Source: Quadrisphaera sp. INWT6
GTDB lineage: Bacteria > Actinomycetota > Actinomycetes > Actinomycetales > Quadrisphaeraceae
DNA length: 64,000 nucleotides
Assembly: GCF_015390235.1 (NCBI RefSeq)
Contig: NZ_VUOH01000001.1
Coordinates: forward strand, 496,001 to 560,000
Reading direction: 5' to 3'
In this document: in pieces, positions 32,190-42,199 of the stretch
Layout: every line of letters begins with the position of its first letter
Numbering within the stretch: position 1 is the first letter of the stretch
The notes under the pieces: generated by a model
The model's input: only the letters and a program-made list of their open reading frames with translations
Databases searched by the model: none
What the model was told of the DNA's origin: nothing
Position numbers and translations under genes: made by a program

Positions 32190-33251
32190 ATGACCAGCAC
32201 CGCGTCGTCCTCTGCGCCCTCGAGCGTCCAGCTCGCCGTCATCGCCGGTGACGGCATCGGCCCGGAGGTCGTGGCCGAGGGCCTCAAGGTGCTGCGCGCC
32301 GCTGTGCCCGCCGGCACGACGGTGGACACCACCGAGTACGACCTGGGCGCCAAGCGCTGGCACGCGACCGGCGAGACCCTGCCCGACTCCGTGCTGGAGG
32401 AGGTCCGCGGCGCCGACGCGATCCTGCTCGGCGCGGTCGGCGACCCTGGCGTCCCCTCCGGCGTGCTGGAGCGCGGCCTGCTCCTGAAGCTCCGCTTCGA
32501 GCTCGACCACTACGTCAACCTGCGGCCCGGCAAGCTCTTCCCCGGCGTGCGCGGCCCGCTGGCCGAGCCCGGCGACGTCGACTTCGTCGTCGTCCGCGAG
32601 GGCACCGAGGGCCCGTACACGGGCAACGGCGGCGCGCTGCGCGTCGGCACCCCGCACGAGATCGCCACCGAGGTCAGCGTCAACACCGCCTTCGGCGTGG
32701 AGCGCGTCGTCCGCGACGCCTTCGCCCGCGCCCAGGCGCGCCCCCGCAAGAAGCTGACGCTGCTGCACAAGCACAACGTGCTCACCTTCGCCGGGCACCT
32801 CTGGCGCCGCACCGTCGAGCGCGTCGGCGCCGACTTCCCCGACGTCACCGCCGACTACGCCCACGTCGACGCCGCGATGATCTACCTGGTCCAGGACCCG
32901 AGCCGCTTCGACGTCATCGTCACCGACAACCTCTTCGGCGACATCGTCACCGACCTCGCCGCGGCCGTCTGCGGCGGCATCGGCCTCGCCGCCAGCGGCA
33001 ACATCAACCCCGACCGCACCGCCCCGTCGATGTTCGAGCCGGTCCACGGCTCCGCGCCCGACATCGCCGGCCAGGGGATCGCCGACCCGACCGCCACCGT
33101 GCTGAGCGTCGGCATGCTGCTGGCCCACCTCGGCCACGCCGACGCCGCAGCGCGCGTGGAGGCCGCCGTGGCCGCGGACCTCGCCGAGCGCGGCGCCGCG
33201 AAGCGTTCGACCTCGGAGGTCGGCGACGCCCTGGCCGCGCGCCTGGGCTGA
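32190..33251 (+). CDS. leuB: 3-isopropylmalate dehydrogenase
   Basis: 353 residues. [65 protein letters not shown] and [19 protein letters not shown] are the catalytic, metal and NAD-site signatures of the decarboxylating dehydrogenase family. It oxidises and decarboxylates 3-isopropylmalate to 2-ketoisocaproate in leucine synthesis. It is not in an operon with leuCD, which is 10 kb downstream. Upstream in-frame codons exist but ATG 32190 fits family N-termini and the leaderless promoter. Confidence 0.96.
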   Translation: MTSTASSSAPSSVQLAVIAGDGIGPEVVAEGLKVLRAAVPAGTTVDTTEYDLGAKRWHATGETLPDSVLEEVRGADAILLGAVGDPGVPSGVLERGLLLKLRFELDHYVNLRPGKLFPGVRGPLAEPGDVDFVVVREGTEGPYTGNGGALRVGTPHEIATEVSVNTAFGVERVVRDAFARAQARPRKKLTLLHKHNVLTFAGHLWRRTVERVGADFPDVTADYAHVDAAMIYLVQDPSRFDVIVTDNLFGDIVTDLAAAVCGGIGLAASGNINPDRTAPSMFEPVHGSAPDIAGQGIADPTATVLSVGMLLAHLGHADAAARVEAAVAADLAERGAAKRSTSEVGDALAARLG

Positions 33252-33293
33252 CGTCGGGCTGGTGTCGGGCTGGTGTCGGGCTGACGTCGGGCC
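33250..33293. repeat. 11-bp direct tandem repeat after leuB
   Basis: Four tandem units of a GACGTCGGGCT/GGTGTCGGGCT type begin at the leuB stop codon and fill the gap to the convergent cyclase gene. No hairpin function is evident. Confidence 0.65.
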
Positions 33294-33305
33294 GACGACC
33301 GGCGC

Positions 33306-34808
33306 TCAGGAGGCCGTCGGGGCGGGTGCCCCGGCGGCCTCCCGCGTCCCGGCTCCGGCCGAGCCGGTCGGGCCGACCGCACCGGCCGAGCCGCCGGCGT
33401 CGGTGCACACGCGGTCGCGGCCGGCGTCCTTCGCCCGGTAGAGCAGGGCGTCCGCGCGCGCCAGCAGCGCCTCGGGACCCTCACCGGGGCGCCGGGCCGT
33501 GAGACCCGCCGAGACCGTGTGGGGTGCCGGCGTCGCAAGCCGGACGTCGTGGAGCACGCCCTCGGCCTCGAGCGCGTCGGTGCCGCGCAGCAGCACCACG
33601 AACTCCTCCCCGCCCCAGCGGAAGAGACCGGCGGCCGGGGGCAGCGCGGCCGCCCAGGCCCGTGCGGCCGCGCGCAGCAGCGCGTCGCCACCGGCGTGCC
33701 CGAGCGAGTCGTTCACGGCCTTGAACCTGTCCAGGTCCAGCAGCGCGAGCGCGACCCGGTCGTCCCCGGCGGCCAGCGCCTGCTGGAGGTCCGCGGAGCA
33801 CGCCCGGCGGTTGGGCAGCCCGGTGAGGTCGTCGACCAGCACCAGGCGCTCGAGCTCGCGGGCCTGTGCGGCGGCGGTGCGCAGGGCACCGAGCAGCCGG
33901 ACCGTGCTGAGCGCGGCCGCCAGGAGCGCTCCCGTGCCGAGCACCTGCCAGTCGACGTCACCCCCGGCCAGTCCCTGGGCCACGAGCGCCCCGGCGGGCA
34001 GGCACACCGACGCGGGCAGCAGGGCCAGCACCAGGCGCGAGCCGCCGGCGCCCGTCCGGGGCACCGGCGGTGCCGCCGGACCCAGGACGACGGCGAGAGC
34101 CGCCAGCGCGAACGCCAGCCCGAAGGGCGCGCCCAGCCACGGGCCCACGACGTCGTAGGCGTGCTCGGCCAGCACGAGGTAGCCCGCGTTGCCGACCAGC
34201 AGCAGCACCACGGCCGCCTGGAGCAGCGCGGCGCGCGGCCGGGTGAGCGCACCGGCGACGGACGCGCGGACCACCAGCACGAGCAGCGCCAGGTCGAAGA
34301 CGGGGGCCACGAGCGCCTGCGCGGTCTGCCAGGCCGAGCCGGTGGAGGCGACCGCCGCCAGGGGGGCGTGGACCGCGGCCGCGACCACCGCGGAGGGACC
34401 GACGACCACGATGAGCGCGTCCAGCGACGCGCCGCTGCGACCGGGCCCCGCGGCCAGCTGGGCCGCGCGCAGCAGCGCCAGGTACCCGAGCACGAAGCCG
34501 ACGTCGGCGAGCGAGGGCACCACGGGAGCGCCGTGCACCCACCAGAGCACGCGGAAGACGACGTCCCCGGCGGCCATGAGGCCGGCGCCGGCAGCCGTCC
34601 AGGGCATGCGGCGCCGCAGCGCGACCACGGCCAGCAGGAGCACCGGACCCACCACCGCCGCGCCGCTGGAGAGCGGGTGGTGGGGCAGGAGGGGGACGGT
34701 CAGCGACGCGGTCGCGCACAGCGCCGCCGACAGCAGCTCGAGGCGCCTCCACGGGCGCGGTCCCCCCACGTCGCCACCATCGGCAGCGGACGGCCCCGCC
34801 CTGAGCAC
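33306..34808 (-). CDS. Membrane-bound diguanylate cyclase (GGDEF)
   Basis: 500 residues. About 320 N-terminal residues form nine or ten transmembrane helices (no recognised MHYT or MASE label given with confidence); the GGDEF domain follows: [32 protein letters not shown] and [13 protein letters not shown]. The active site is GGEEF, so c-di-GMP synthesis is likely. The RxxD inhibitory site normally 5 residues upstream is missing (AAGLFRW), so product inhibition may be absent. GTG 34808 is the longest start; GTG near 34769 is another. Convergent with leuB and divergent from ilvE. The Ala/Gly-rich tail looks disordered. Confidence 0.9.
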   Translation of the reverse strand: MLRAGPSAADGGDVGGPRPWRRLELLSAALCATASLTVPLLPHHPLSSGAAVVGPVLLLAVVALRRRMPWTAAGAGLMAAGDVVFRVLWWVHGAPVVPSLADVGFVLGYLALLRAAQLAAGPGRSGASLDALIVVVGPSAVVAAAVHAPLAAVASTGSAWQTAQALVAPVFDLALLVLVVRASVAGALTRPRAALLQAAVVLLLVGNAGYLVLAEHAYDVVGPWLGAPFGLAFALAALAVVLGPAAPPVPRTGAGGSRLVLALLPASVCLPAGALVAQGLAGGDVDWQVLGTGALLAAALSTVRLLGALRTAAAQARELERLVLVDDLTGLPNRRACSADLQQALAAGDDRVALALLDLDRFKAVNDSLGHAGGDALLRAAARAWAAALPPAAGLFRWGGEEFVVLLRGTDALEAEGVLHDVRLATPAPHTVSAGLTARRPGEGPEALLARADALLYRAKDAGRDRVCTDAGGSAGAVGPTGSAGAGTREAAGAPAPTAS

Positions 34809-34839
34809 CGGAGGCGTCCGGCCGGCTGGGCGGTGAGGC

Positions 34840-34845
34840 TACGCT
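34840..34845 (+). promoter_or_regulatory. -10 element of the leaderless ilvE promoter
   Basis: TACGCT ends 8 nt before the ilvE ATG at 34854. Confidence 0.45.
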
Positions 34846-34853
34846 TCCGCAGC

Positions 34854-35969
34854 ATGTCCGCCGACAGCGCCGCCGCAGCGCCGCTCGCCTTCGAGCGCCA
34901 GCCGCACCCCAGCCCCGTCCCCGAGGCTGACCGGGCCGCCGTGCTGGCCGACCCGGGCTTCGGCAAGCACTTCACCGACCACATGGCGCACGCGGTCTGG
35001 ACCGCCGCGGGCGGCTGGGGCGAGGCCCGCGTCGAGCCCTACGGCCCCCTGCTGCTCGACCCGTCCGCCGCCGTCCTGCACTACGCGCAGGAGGTCTTCG
35101 AGGGCATGAAGGCCTACCGCTGGGCCGACGGCTCGGTGTGGACCTTCCGCCCCCGGGCGAACGCCGCGCGCTTCGCGCGCTCGGCGCGCCGCCTGGCCCT
35201 CCCGGAGCTGCCCGAGGCCGACTTCCTCGCCTCGCTGGAGGCCCTGGTCTCGGCCGACGAGGCGTGGGTGCCCACCGGCGGCGAGACCAGCCTGTACCTG
35301 CGGCCGTTCATGTTCGCCTCCGAGGCCTTCCTCGGCGTGCGCCCGGCGGCGAAGGTCGACTTCCTCGTCATCGCCTCCCCGGCGGGCTCGTACTTCACCT
35401 CCGGCCCGCGGCCGGTGAAGCTGCTCGTCAGCCGCACCTACACCCGCGCCGCCGCAGGGGGGACCGGCGCCGCCAAGTGCGGCGGCAACTACGCCGCCTC
35501 GCTGCTGGCCCAGCAGGAGGCCTACGCCGCCGGCTGCGACCAGGTCGTCTTCCTCGACGCCGCCGAGCAGCGCTGGGTCGAGGAGCTGGGCGGCATGAAC
35601 GTCTTCCTGGTCACCTCCGACGGGCGCCTGCTGACCCCCGAGCTCTCCGGCTCGATCCTCGAGGGCGTCACGCGCGACTCGATCCTGGAGATCGCCCGCG
35701 ACCTGGGCCTGGAGCCCGTCGAGCAGCGCATCGCCCTCGACGACTGGCTCTCGATGGCCGCCTCCGGCGAGGTCACCGAGGCCTTCGCGTGCGGCACGGC
35801 GGCCGTGGTCACCCCGATCGGCAGCTTCGTCGACGGCGGCGACACCAAGCCCGCCGCGGCCGACGCCGACTCCGCCGGGAAGATCACCGAGGCGGTCCGC
35901 TCCACCCTGCTCGACGTCCAGTACGGCCGCGCCGAGGACCGCCGCGGCTGGATGCACCGCCTGGTCTGA
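34854..35969 (+). CDS. ilvE: Branched-chain amino acid aminotransferase
   Basis: 371 residues, class IV PLP aminotransferase. [50 protein letters not shown]-lysine in [15 protein letters not shown], and EELGGMNVF are conserved. It carries out the last step for Leu, Ile and Val. It ends 11 nt before cimA and is probably cotranscribed with it. Confidence 0.96.
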   Translation: MSADSAAAAPLAFERQPHPSPVPEADRAAVLADPGFGKHFTDHMAHAVWTAAGGWGEARVEPYGPLLLDPSAAVLHYAQEVFEGMKAYRWADGSVWTFRPRANAARFARSARRLALPELPEADFLASLEALVSADEAWVPTGGETSLYLRPFMFASEAFLGVRPAAKVDFLVIASPAGSYFTSGPRPVKLLVSRTYTRAAAGGTGAAKCGGNYAASLLAQQEAYAAGCDQVVFLDAAEQRWVEELGGMNVFLVTSDGRLLTPELSGSILEGVTRDSILEIARDLGLEPVEQRIALDDWLSMAASGEVTEAFACGTAAVVTPIGSFVDGGDTKPAAADADSAGKITEAVRSTLLDVQYGRAEDRRGWMHRLV

Positions 35970-35980
35970 GGAGACCCACG

Positions 35981-37639
35981 ATGAGCACCCCGACCCGTCA
36001 GACCAGCCCGGCGGCGGACCCGACGACCGGCGCTGTGCAGGTCTACGACACGACCCTGCGCGACGGCGCCCAGCAGGAGGGCCTGAACCTCTCCGTCGCC
36101 GACAAGCTGGCGATCGCCGCGCACCTCGACGAGCTCGGCGTCGGCTTCATCGAGGGCGGCTGGCCCGGCGCCAACCCCCGCGACACCGAGTTCTTCGCCC
36201 GGGCGCGCACCGAGCTCGACCTGCGCCACGCGGTGCTCGCGGCGTTCGGCGCCACGCGCCGCGCCGGCGGCTCGGCCGCCACCGACCCGCAGGTCCAGGC
36301 CCTCCTCGACGCGCAGACCCCCGTGGTGACGCTGGTGGCCAAGAGCCACGTGGGCCACGTGAAGCTGGCGCTGCGCACCACCGAGGACGAGAACCTCGCC
36401 ATGGTGCGCGACACCGTCGAGCACCTCGTCGCCCACGGCCGCCGGGTCTTCCTCGACGCGGAGCACTACTTCGACGGCTACGAGCTCGACCGCGACCACG
36501 CCCTCGCCGTCGTCCGCACCGCCGTGGAGGCGGGCGCCGAGGCCGTCGTCCTGTGCGACACCAACGGCGGGATGCTCCCGCACCAGGTCGAGGAGGTCGT
36601 CGCCGCGACGCTGGCCGCCTCGCCGGAGGGCACCCGCGTGGGGATGCACGCCCACAACGACTCCGGCTGCGCCGTCGCCAACTCCCTGGCCGCCGTCCGC
36701 GCCGGGGCCACGCACGTGCAGGGCTGCGTCAACGGCTACGGCGAGCGCACCGGCAACGCCGACCTGGTGGTCGTCGCCGCCGACCTCGTGCTCAAGCTGG
36801 GCCGCCCGGTGGTGCCCGCGGAGTGCCTGCGCGAGGCCACCCGCATCGCCCACGCCGTCGCCGAGATCACCAACGTGGCGCCCTACGCGCGCTCGCCCTA
36901 CGTCGGCGCCAGCGCCTTCGCGCACAAGGCGGGCCTGCACGCCAGCGCCATCCGCGTCGACCCCGACCTCTACCAGCACACCGACCCGACGGCCGTCGGC
37001 AACGACATGCGCATGCTCGTGTCCGACATGGCCGGGCGCGCCTCGATCGAGCTGAAGGGCCGCGAGCTCGGCCACGACCTCGCCGGCGACGACGACGTGC
37101 TCTCGCGCGTGGTCGCCCGCGTCAAGGAGCTTGAGCTGGCCGGGTGGACCTTCGAGGCCGCCGACGCCAGCTTCGACCTCCTGCTGCGCGAGGTCCGCGA
37201 CGGCGCCCGCCCCTCGTACTTCGAGGTCGAGAGCTGGCGCGCCTTCATCGAGCACGGCAAGGGCACCGGCCCGACGTCGGAGGCCACCGTCAAGCTGCAC
37301 GCCGGCGGGCGCCGCCTGGTCGCCACCGGCGAGGGCAACGGCCCGGTCAACGCGCTCGACGCCGCGCTGCGCCAGGCGCTGATCCCGGTCTACCCGCAGA
37401 TCGCCGGGCTCGACCTCACCGACTTCCGGGTGCGCATCCTCGACGCCGACGCCGGCACGGACGCCACCACCCGCGTGCTCATCGACACCACCGACGGCCG
37501 CGCCACGTGGACGACGGTCGGCGTCGCCCCCAACCTCGTCGAGGCCTCCTGGCAGGCGCTGGTCGACGGGATCACGTACGGCCTGCTGAAGGCCGGGGCG
37601 TCGGCGGGCGCGTCGACGGCGACCCCTGCCACCGCCTGA
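35981..37639 (+). CDS. cimA: (R)-citramalate synthase
   Basis: 552 residues. VYDTTLRDGAQQEGLNLSVADKL at the start, FIEGGWPGANPRD, CDTNGGMLPHQVEEVV, GMHAHNDSGCAVANSLAAV and GCVNGYGERTGNADL place it in the HMGL-like aldolase family, and the GWP...N variation together with the C-terminal LeuA dimer/regulatory domain fits CimA rather than LeuA. CimA condenses acetyl-CoA with pyruvate to give citramalate, which LeuCDB turn into 2-ketobutyrate, an alternative to threonine deaminase for isoleucine. Start ATG 35981 with GAGGAG 7 nt upstream. Substrate choice cannot be fixed from sequence alone. Confidence 0.9.
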   Translation: MSTPTRQTSPAADPTTGAVQVYDTTLRDGAQQEGLNLSVADKLAIAAHLDELGVGFIEGGWPGANPRDTEFFARARTELDLRHAVLAAFGATRRAGGSAATDPQVQALLDAQTPVVTLVAKSHVGHVKLALRTTEDENLAMVRDTVEHLVAHGRRVFLDAEHYFDGYELDRDHALAVVRTAVEAGAEAVVLCDTNGGMLPHQVEEVVAATLAASPEGTRVGMHAHNDSGCAVANSLAAVRAGATHVQGCVNGYGERTGNADLVVVAADLVLKLGRPVVPAECLREATRIAHAVAEITNVAPYARSPYVGASAFAHKAGLHASAIRVDPDLYQHTDPTAVGNDMRMLVSDMAGRASIELKGRELGHDLAGDDDVLSRVVARVKELELAGWTFEAADASFDLLLREVRDGARPSYFEVESWRAFIEHGKGTGPTSEATVKLHAGGRRLVATGEGNGPVNALDAALRQALIPVYPQIAGLDLTDFRVRILDADAGTDATTRVLIDTTDGRATWTTVGVAPNLVEASWQALVDGITYGLLKAGASAGASTATPATA

Positions 37640-37660
37640 GGCCCTCCTCGGGATGACCCC

Positions 37661-37688
37661 CGCGGGCGCGCGCCCGGCCGGGCCCGCG
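37661..37688. terminator. GC hairpin between convergent cimA and rnhA
   Basis: CGCGGGC (37661-37667) pairs with GCCCGCG (37682-37688), with an inner self-complementary CCGGCCGG. It lies in the 59-bp gap between the two stops. Confidence 0.45.
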
Positions 37689-37698
37689 CCAGCGGCGG

Positions 37699-38175
37699 TC
37701 AGCGCGCGCCGGCGCGCACCTGGTCGACGCCCCGGTTGGCGAGGGCGTCGGCGGCCTCGTTGCCCGGGTCGCCGGCATGGCCCTTGACCCACTTCCACTG
37801 CACGTCGTGCTCGGCGACGGCAGCGTCGAGCAGGCGCCACAGGTCGGCGTTCTTCACCGGCTGCTTGGACGCGGTGCGCCACCCGTTGCGCTTCCACCCG
37901 GCGATCCAGCTCTGGATGCCCTGCATCACGTAGGTGGAGTCGACGTGCAGCAGCACCGTGGAGCGGCGGTTCAGCGCGCCGAGCGCCTCGATGACGGCGG
38001 TCAGCTCCATCCGGTTGTTGGTGGTCGTCGCCTCCCCGCCGAAGAGCTCCTTGGTGTGCCCGCCCGAGCGCAGCAGCGCCCCCCAGCCCCCGATGCCGGG
38101 GTTGCCCTTGCAGGCGCCGTCCGTCCACATCTCGACGACGGGCTGCTCGGCGGTCTCGGGGCTCTGCTCGCTCAC
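37699..38175 (-). CDS. rnhA: Ribonuclease HI
   Basis: 158 residues. Catalytic residues are in [18 protein letters not shown] (Asp), [15 protein letters not shown] (Glu), [13 protein letters not shown] (Asp) and [15 protein letters not shown] (His and Asp). It removes RNA from RNA-DNA hybrids. GTG at 38175; TACCCT lies 7 nt upstream on the minus strand, consistent with a leaderless start. Confidence 0.95.
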   Translation of the reverse strand: MSEQSPETAEQPVVEMWTDGACKGNPGIGGWGALLRSGGHTKELFGGEATTTNNRMELTAVIEALGALNRRSTVLLHVDSTYVMQGIQSWIAGWKRNGWRTASKQPVKNADLWRLLDAAVAEHDVQWKWVKGHAGDPGNEAADALANRGVDQVRAGAR

Positions 38176-38252
38176 GCCCGGGAGGGTACGGGGCGCCCAC
38201 CGGACGCGAGCGCCCCGTCGCAGCCGGGAGGAGCGCCGGGCGCGGCCGCACC

Positions 38253-38258
38253 TAGGCT
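38253..38258 (+). promoter_or_regulatory. -10 element of the leaderless FAH/gltX promoter
   Basis: TAGGCT ends 6 nt before the GTG at 38265; identical in sequence and spacing to the cysteine desulfurase promoter at 3847. Confidence 0.55.
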
Positions 38259-38264
38259 TGCCGG

Positions 38265-39050
38265 GTGCGCATCACCAGGTTCACGACGGGAGACGAGCCC
38301 CGCTTCGGGCTCGTCGAGGGCGAGCCCGGCGAGGAGGTGATCCACGTCGTCGTGGGCGACCCGCTCTACGCGCCGCTGCAGCCGACGGGCGAGCGCGTGC
38401 CGCTGGCCGACGCCCGTCTGCTCGCGCCGGTCATCCCGCGCAGCAAGATCGTCGGCATCGGCCGCAACTACGCCGACCACGCCCGTGAGATGGGCAACGA
38501 GCTGCCCGAGAAGCCCCTGATGTTCCTCGTGCCGAACACCGCGGTGGTCGGCCCGGGCGACCCGGTGGTGCTCCCCGAGGGCTCCGAGCGCGTCGACTAC
38601 GAGGGCGAGCTCGCCGTCGTCATCGGGCGCGTCTGCAAGGACGTGCCGGAGGACCGCGTCGCCGAGGTCGTCTTCGGCTACACCGTCGCCAACGACGTCA
38701 CCGCCCGCGACTGGCAGAAGGGCGACGGGCAGTGGGCCCGCGCCAAGGGCTTCGACTCCTCCAAGCCGCTCGGGCCGTACATCGTCCCCGACCTGTCGCT
38801 CGAGGACGTCGAGGACCTGCGCCTCACCACCCGCCTCGACGGCGCGGTGGTGCAGGACGGCACCACGAAGGACATGGTCTTCGGCGTCGCCGAGCTCGTC
38901 ATGGCCGCGAGCCGCGCGTTCACGCTGCTCCCGGGTGACGTGATCCTCACCGGCACCCCCGCCGGCGTCGGCGAGCTGCGCGAGGGCCAGCGCGTCGAGG
39001 TCGAGGTCGAGGGCATCGGCACCCTCAGCAACCCGGTGGTGCGGCGGTGA
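38265..39050 (+). CDS. Fumarylacetoacetate hydrolase family protein
   Basis: 261 residues. [17 protein letters not shown], metal-site acids in [14 protein letters not shown] and [12 protein letters not shown], and [16 protein letters not shown] are FAH-domain signatures. Members hydrolyse or decarboxylate C-C bonds of acylpyruvates or oxaloacetate; this short single-domain form upstream of gltX is widespread in actinobacteria and its exact substrate is not settled. Overlaps gltX by four bases (GTGA). Confidence 0.88.
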   Translation: MRITRFTTGDEPRFGLVEGEPGEEVIHVVVGDPLYAPLQPTGERVPLADARLLAPVIPRSKIVGIGRNYADHAREMGNELPEKPLMFLVPNTAVVGPGDPVVLPEGSERVDYEGELAVVIGRVCKDVPEDRVAEVVFGYTVANDVTARDWQKGDGQWARAKGFDSSKPLGPYIVPDLSLEDVEDLRLTTRLDGAVVQDGTTKDMVFGVAELVMAASRAFTLLPGDVILTGTPAGVGELREGQRVEVEVEGIGTLSNPVVRR

Positions 39051-40549
39051 GCGCGACGACGACGACGGGCGCGGCGCCCAGCCCGGTGCGCGTGCGCATC
39101 GCGCCGTCCCCGACCGGCGTGCCGCACGTCGGGTTCCTGCGCACGGCGCTGTTCAACTGGGCCTACGCCCGGCACACCGGCGGCACCTTCGTGCTGCGCA
39201 TCGAGGACACCGACCTCGCCCGCCACAGCGAGGAGAGCTACCACCAGATGGTGGAGGCGCTGCGCTGGCTGGGCCTCGACTGGGACGAGGGCGTGGAGGT
39301 CGGCGGGCCGCACGAGCCGTACCGGCAGTCGCAGCGCAGCGAGCTCTACGCCGACGTCCTCGCGAGGCTCGTCGAGGGCGGGTACGTCTACGAGTCGTTC
39401 TCCACCCCGGAGGAGGCGGCCGAGCGCCGTCGCGCCGCGGGGGAGGACCCCCAGCGCGGCTACGACAACGCCGACCGCGACACCACCGACGAGCAGAAGG
39501 CGGCGTTCCGCGCCGCCGGCCGCCAGCACGTGTGGCGCCTGCGGATGCCCGACGGCGACCACTCCTTCCACGACCTGGTGCGCGGCGAGGTGCGCTTCCC
39601 GGCAGGGTCGGTGCCCGACTACGTCGTCGCCCGCGCCGACGGCACGCCGCTGTACACGCTGGTCAACCCCGTCGACGACGCGCTGATGGGCATCACCCAC
39701 GTGCTGCGCGGCGAGGACCTGCTCTCCTCCACGCCCCGGCAGCTGGCGCTGTTCGACGCGCTCAAGGCCATCGGCACGGCGCACGTCACGCCCCTGTACG
39801 GGCACATGCCGTACGTCATGGGCGAGGGCAACCGGAAGCTGTCCAAGCGCGACCCGGAGTCCAACCTCTTCGTCCACCGCGACCGCGGCTTCCTGCCGGA
39901 GGGGCTGCTCAACTACCTGGCGCTGCTGGGCTGGTCGATCGGGCCCGACCGCGACGTCTTCACGCCCGCGGAGATGGTCGGGTCCTTCGACATCGCCGAC
40001 GTCGTCGCCAGCCCGTCGAGGTTCGACCTGCGCAAGGCCGAGGCCATCAACGCCGCGCACGTGCGCCTGCTGGCCCCCGACGACTTCCGCGACCGGGTGC
40101 TGGCCCGGCTGCAGTCCGACGGCGTGCTGCCGGCCGAGCCGTCCGAGCGGGAGCTCGAGGTGCTGACGGCCGCGGCGCCCCTCGTGCAGGAGCGGATGGT
40201 GCTCCTGGGCGAGGCCGCGGGCATGCTCGGCTTCCTCTTCGCCGCCGACGACGCGGTGGCGGTGGAGGACGACGCGCGCGCCTCCCTGCGGCCCGAGGCC
40301 GCCGACGTGCTGGACGCCTCGCTGGCCTCCCTCGAGGCGCTCGAGGGGTGGAGCACTGCGGAGATCGAGGCGGCGCTGCGCGCGGCCCTGGTCGAGGGGC
40401 TCGGGGTGAAGCCCAAGTTCGCCTTCGCGCCGCTGCGCGTGGCCGTCACCGGCCGCCGCGTCTCGCCGCCGCTGTTCGAGTCGATGGAGCTGCTCGGACG
40501 CGCCAGCTCGCTGGCGCGCCTGCGGGCGCTGCGCTCGTCGCTGGGGTGA
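39047..40549 (+). CDS. gltX: Glutamate-tRNA ligase
   Basis: 500 residues, class I synthetase. The HIGH motif is [17 protein letters not shown] near residue 22-35 and the KMSKR motif is [10 protein letters not shown] near residue 266. The C-terminal anticodon-binding helical domain is present. With GatCAB encoded in the same genome it must be non-discriminating, charging both tRNA-Glu and tRNA-Gln with glutamate. Both tRNA genes lie about 1.1 kb downstream. Ends in a four-base overlap with the following frame. Confidence 0.96.
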   Translation: MSATTTTGAAPSPVRVRIAPSPTGVPHVGFLRTALFNWAYARHTGGTFVLRIEDTDLARHSEESYHQMVEALRWLGLDWDEGVEVGGPHEPYRQSQRSELYADVLARLVEGGYVYESFSTPEEAAERRRAAGEDPQRGYDNADRDTTDEQKAAFRAAGRQHVWRLRMPDGDHSFHDLVRGEVRFPAGSVPDYVVARADGTPLYTLVNPVDDALMGITHVLRGEDLLSSTPRQLALFDALKAIGTAHVTPLYGHMPYVMGEGNRKLSKRDPESNLFVHRDRGFLPEGLLNYLALLGWSIGPDRDVFTPAEMVGSFDIADVVASPSRFDLRKAEAINAAHVRLLAPDDFRDRVLARLQSDGVLPAEPSERELEVLTAAAPLVQERMVLLGEAAGMLGFLFAADDAVAVEDDARASLRPEAADVLDASLASLEALEGWSTAEIEAALRAALVEGLGVKPKFAFAPLRVAVTGRRVSPPLFESMELLGRASSLARLRALRSSLG

Positions 40550-41594
40550 GCAGCACCAGCGGCGCGGCCGTCCCCGATGACCGCGCCGCCCGGGATGCGC
40601 CGGCTGCGTGGGTCGACCCGGCCGTCAGGGCCGACCTCGCCGTGAGGTGGGGACCCCGGCCGTACCCGCAGCTGCTGCGGGGGCCGGGGTACCGGTGGTG
40701 GCGGCCCTGGTGGGGCTCGCCGTCGCCGCGGCGGGGGTGGCGCTGCTGCTCCTGGGGTTCTCGGTGGCCGTCGGCGTCGTGTCGCTCGTCATCGGTCGGC
40801 TCCCGACCGACGAGGAGCTGCTCACCAGCCCCTGGGCGTTCCTGGGGACCAACCTCCTCCTGGCCGCGCTCGTCCCCCTGGCGTGGCTGGCGGTCTGGGC
40901 GGGCCACGGCGTCCGCCCGCGGTGGCTCTCCTCGGTGCGGGGCGGCCTCCGGTGGCGCTGGCTGCTGCTCTCCGGGGTGCTGCCCGCCGCCGTCGTGCTC
41001 CTCGGCGTCGGTGGGCTCGGCCTGCTCGGGGTGCTGGCGGGGGAGCAGCCGTTCGGCTCGGGCGACCAGCGGACGCTGGCGACGACGGCGCTGCTCCTGG
41101 CCGTCGTGCTGCTCACCACGCCCCTGCAGGCGGCGGGGGAGGAGTACTTCTTCCGCGGCTGGATGAGCCAGGCCGCGGGCGCGTGGTTCCGCGCGCCCGC
41201 GGTCGGCGCCGTCGTGGCCGCGCTGGTCTCCGCGGCGCTGTTCGGGCTCGCCCACGGCGACCAGGACCCGTGGCTGTACGCCGACAGGTTCCTGTTCGGC
41301 CTGACGGCCTCGTACCTGGTGTGGCGGACGGGCGGCCTGGAGACGGCGATCGCCTTCCACGCCGTGAACAACGTCGTCATCTTCGTGCCGACGATCGTCG
41401 CCGGTGGGCTCGGGGACGCCCTCGAGACCACGAGCGCGTCCCCGTTCCTGGTGCTGACCGACGTCGTGGGCTTCGTGGTGATCGCCGTGGGGACGGCGTG
41501 GCTCGCCCGTCGGAGGGGGCTGGTTCGGCTCACGGTCCCGCCTCGGGTAGAGTCTTCCCTCGGCGCGGTCACGAGGCCCGGCTCCGGCCGGTAG
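40546..41594 (+). CDS. CPBP family intramembrane metalloprotease, apparent frameshift near 40705
   Basis: From the GTG overlapping the gltX stop, one frame reads [21 protein letters not shown], the usual N-terminus of this family, but then degenerates; the frame two bases on continues [18 protein letters not shown] and runs to 41594. Joining the two at the CCC run 40705-40707 (one base missing) restores a continuous protein of about 350 residues. The downstream frame carries all catalytic motifs: [11 protein letters not shown] (EExxxR), ALFGLAHG, and FHAVNNVV (HxxxN), with about eight membrane segments. If the shift is real, an internal start would give a protein without its N-terminal segment; a sequencing or assembly error is the other explanation. 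Confidence 0.75.
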
Positions 41595-41647
41595 TCGTGG
41601 CGGTGTCAGTGCTTCGAACGCTCGAGACGCGAGTCACGAGCATTCGG

Positions 41648-41719
41648 TGGGATATGGTGTAATTGGCAGCACAAGGGATTCTGATTCCCTTAGTCTAGGT
41701 TCGAGTCCTGGTATCCCAG
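41648..41719 (+). tRNA. tRNA-Gln (anticodon CTG)
   Basis: 72 nt. Acceptor stem TGGGATA pairs with TATCCCA, discriminator G; anticodon stem AGGGA/TCCCT with loop TTCTGAT; T loop TTCGAGT. CCA is not encoded. One base separates it from tRNA-Glu, so they form one transcript. Confidence 0.95.
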
Positions 41720-41720
41720 C

Positions 41721-41793
41721 GGCCCCGTTGTGTAGTGGCCTAGCACGCCGCCCTCTCAAGGCGGTAGCGCGGGTTCGAATCCCGTCGGGGCTA
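41721..41793 (+). tRNA. tRNA-Glu (anticodon CTC)
   Basis: 73 nt. Acceptor GGCCCCG pairs with CGGGGCT (first pair G-U), discriminator A; anticodon stem CCGCC/GGCGG with loop CTCTCAA; T arm GCGGG TTCGAAT CCCGT. CCA is not encoded. The G-U first pair differs from the usual G-C of actinobacterial tRNA-Glu. Confidence 0.95.
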
Positions 41794-41798
41794 CATCG

Positions 41799-41834
41799 GA
41801 GGCCCGGTGCGCAGATGCGCACCGGGCCTCTTCT
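41799..41834 (+). terminator. Terminator of the tRNA-Gln/tRNA-Glu transcript
   Basis: A perfect 14-bp stem (41799-41812 with 41817-41830), AGAT loop, then TTCT. It starts 5 bp after tRNA-Glu. Confidence 0.85.
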
Positions 41835-41861
41835 GCGTCCCCAGGCGCTGCCGCCGCGGAC

Positions 41862-42180
41862 CGCAACCAGGCGCTCGGCTGCGGTTCCTGACCTCTGGCG
41901 AACCGCAACGAGGCGCTCGACTGCGGTTCTGGGGGCTGTGCGAACCGCAACCAGGCGCTCGGCTGCGGTTCCGGGGGTCGTCCGAACCGCAACCAGGCGC
42001 TCGGCTGCGGTTCCTGACCCCTGGCGAACCGCAACGAGGCGCTCGGCTGCGGTTCCTGACCCCTGGCGAACCGCAACGAGGCGCTCGGCTGCGGTTCCTG
42101 ACCCCTGGCGAACCGCAACGAGGCGCTCGGCTGCGGTTCTGGGGGCTGTGCGAACCGCAACGAGGCGCTCGGCTGCGGAA
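41862..42180. repeat. 42-bp tandem hairpin array (seven full units plus a partial eighth)
   Basis: Units start at 41862 and repeat every 42 bp to about 42180. Each has a 30-bp conserved core, GAACCGCA...TGCGGTTC, able to form an 8-bp stem; in units with CGAG...CTCG the inner part also pairs. Between cores is a 12-bp linker of three kinds (ctgacccctgg-like in units 1, 4, 5, 6; tgggggctgtg in 2 and 7; cgggggtcgtc in 3). The period is 14 codons, so frames stay open on both strands, but no start or coding signal is convincing. This fills the 400-bp gap between tRNA-Glu and the IclR gene; nothing else is seen there. Confidence 0.9.
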
Positions 42181-42199
42181 CGGGGTGGGACCTCGGCGG

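Noticed and set aside
36000..38251. Long minus-strand frame opposite cimA and ilvE
   Set aside because: Antisense to two genes with strong motifs and overlapping rnhA in another frame.
41756..42160. Minus-strand frame of 134 codons with a 14-residue repeat ([14 protein letters not shown] type)
   Set aside because: It arises because the 42-bp repeat is a multiple of three, and it runs through the terminator and into the tRNA-Glu gene.
41862..42180. CRISPR array
   Set aside because: Cores repeat every 42 bp but linkers are only 12 bp and are themselves repeated; there are no unique spacers and no cas genes.
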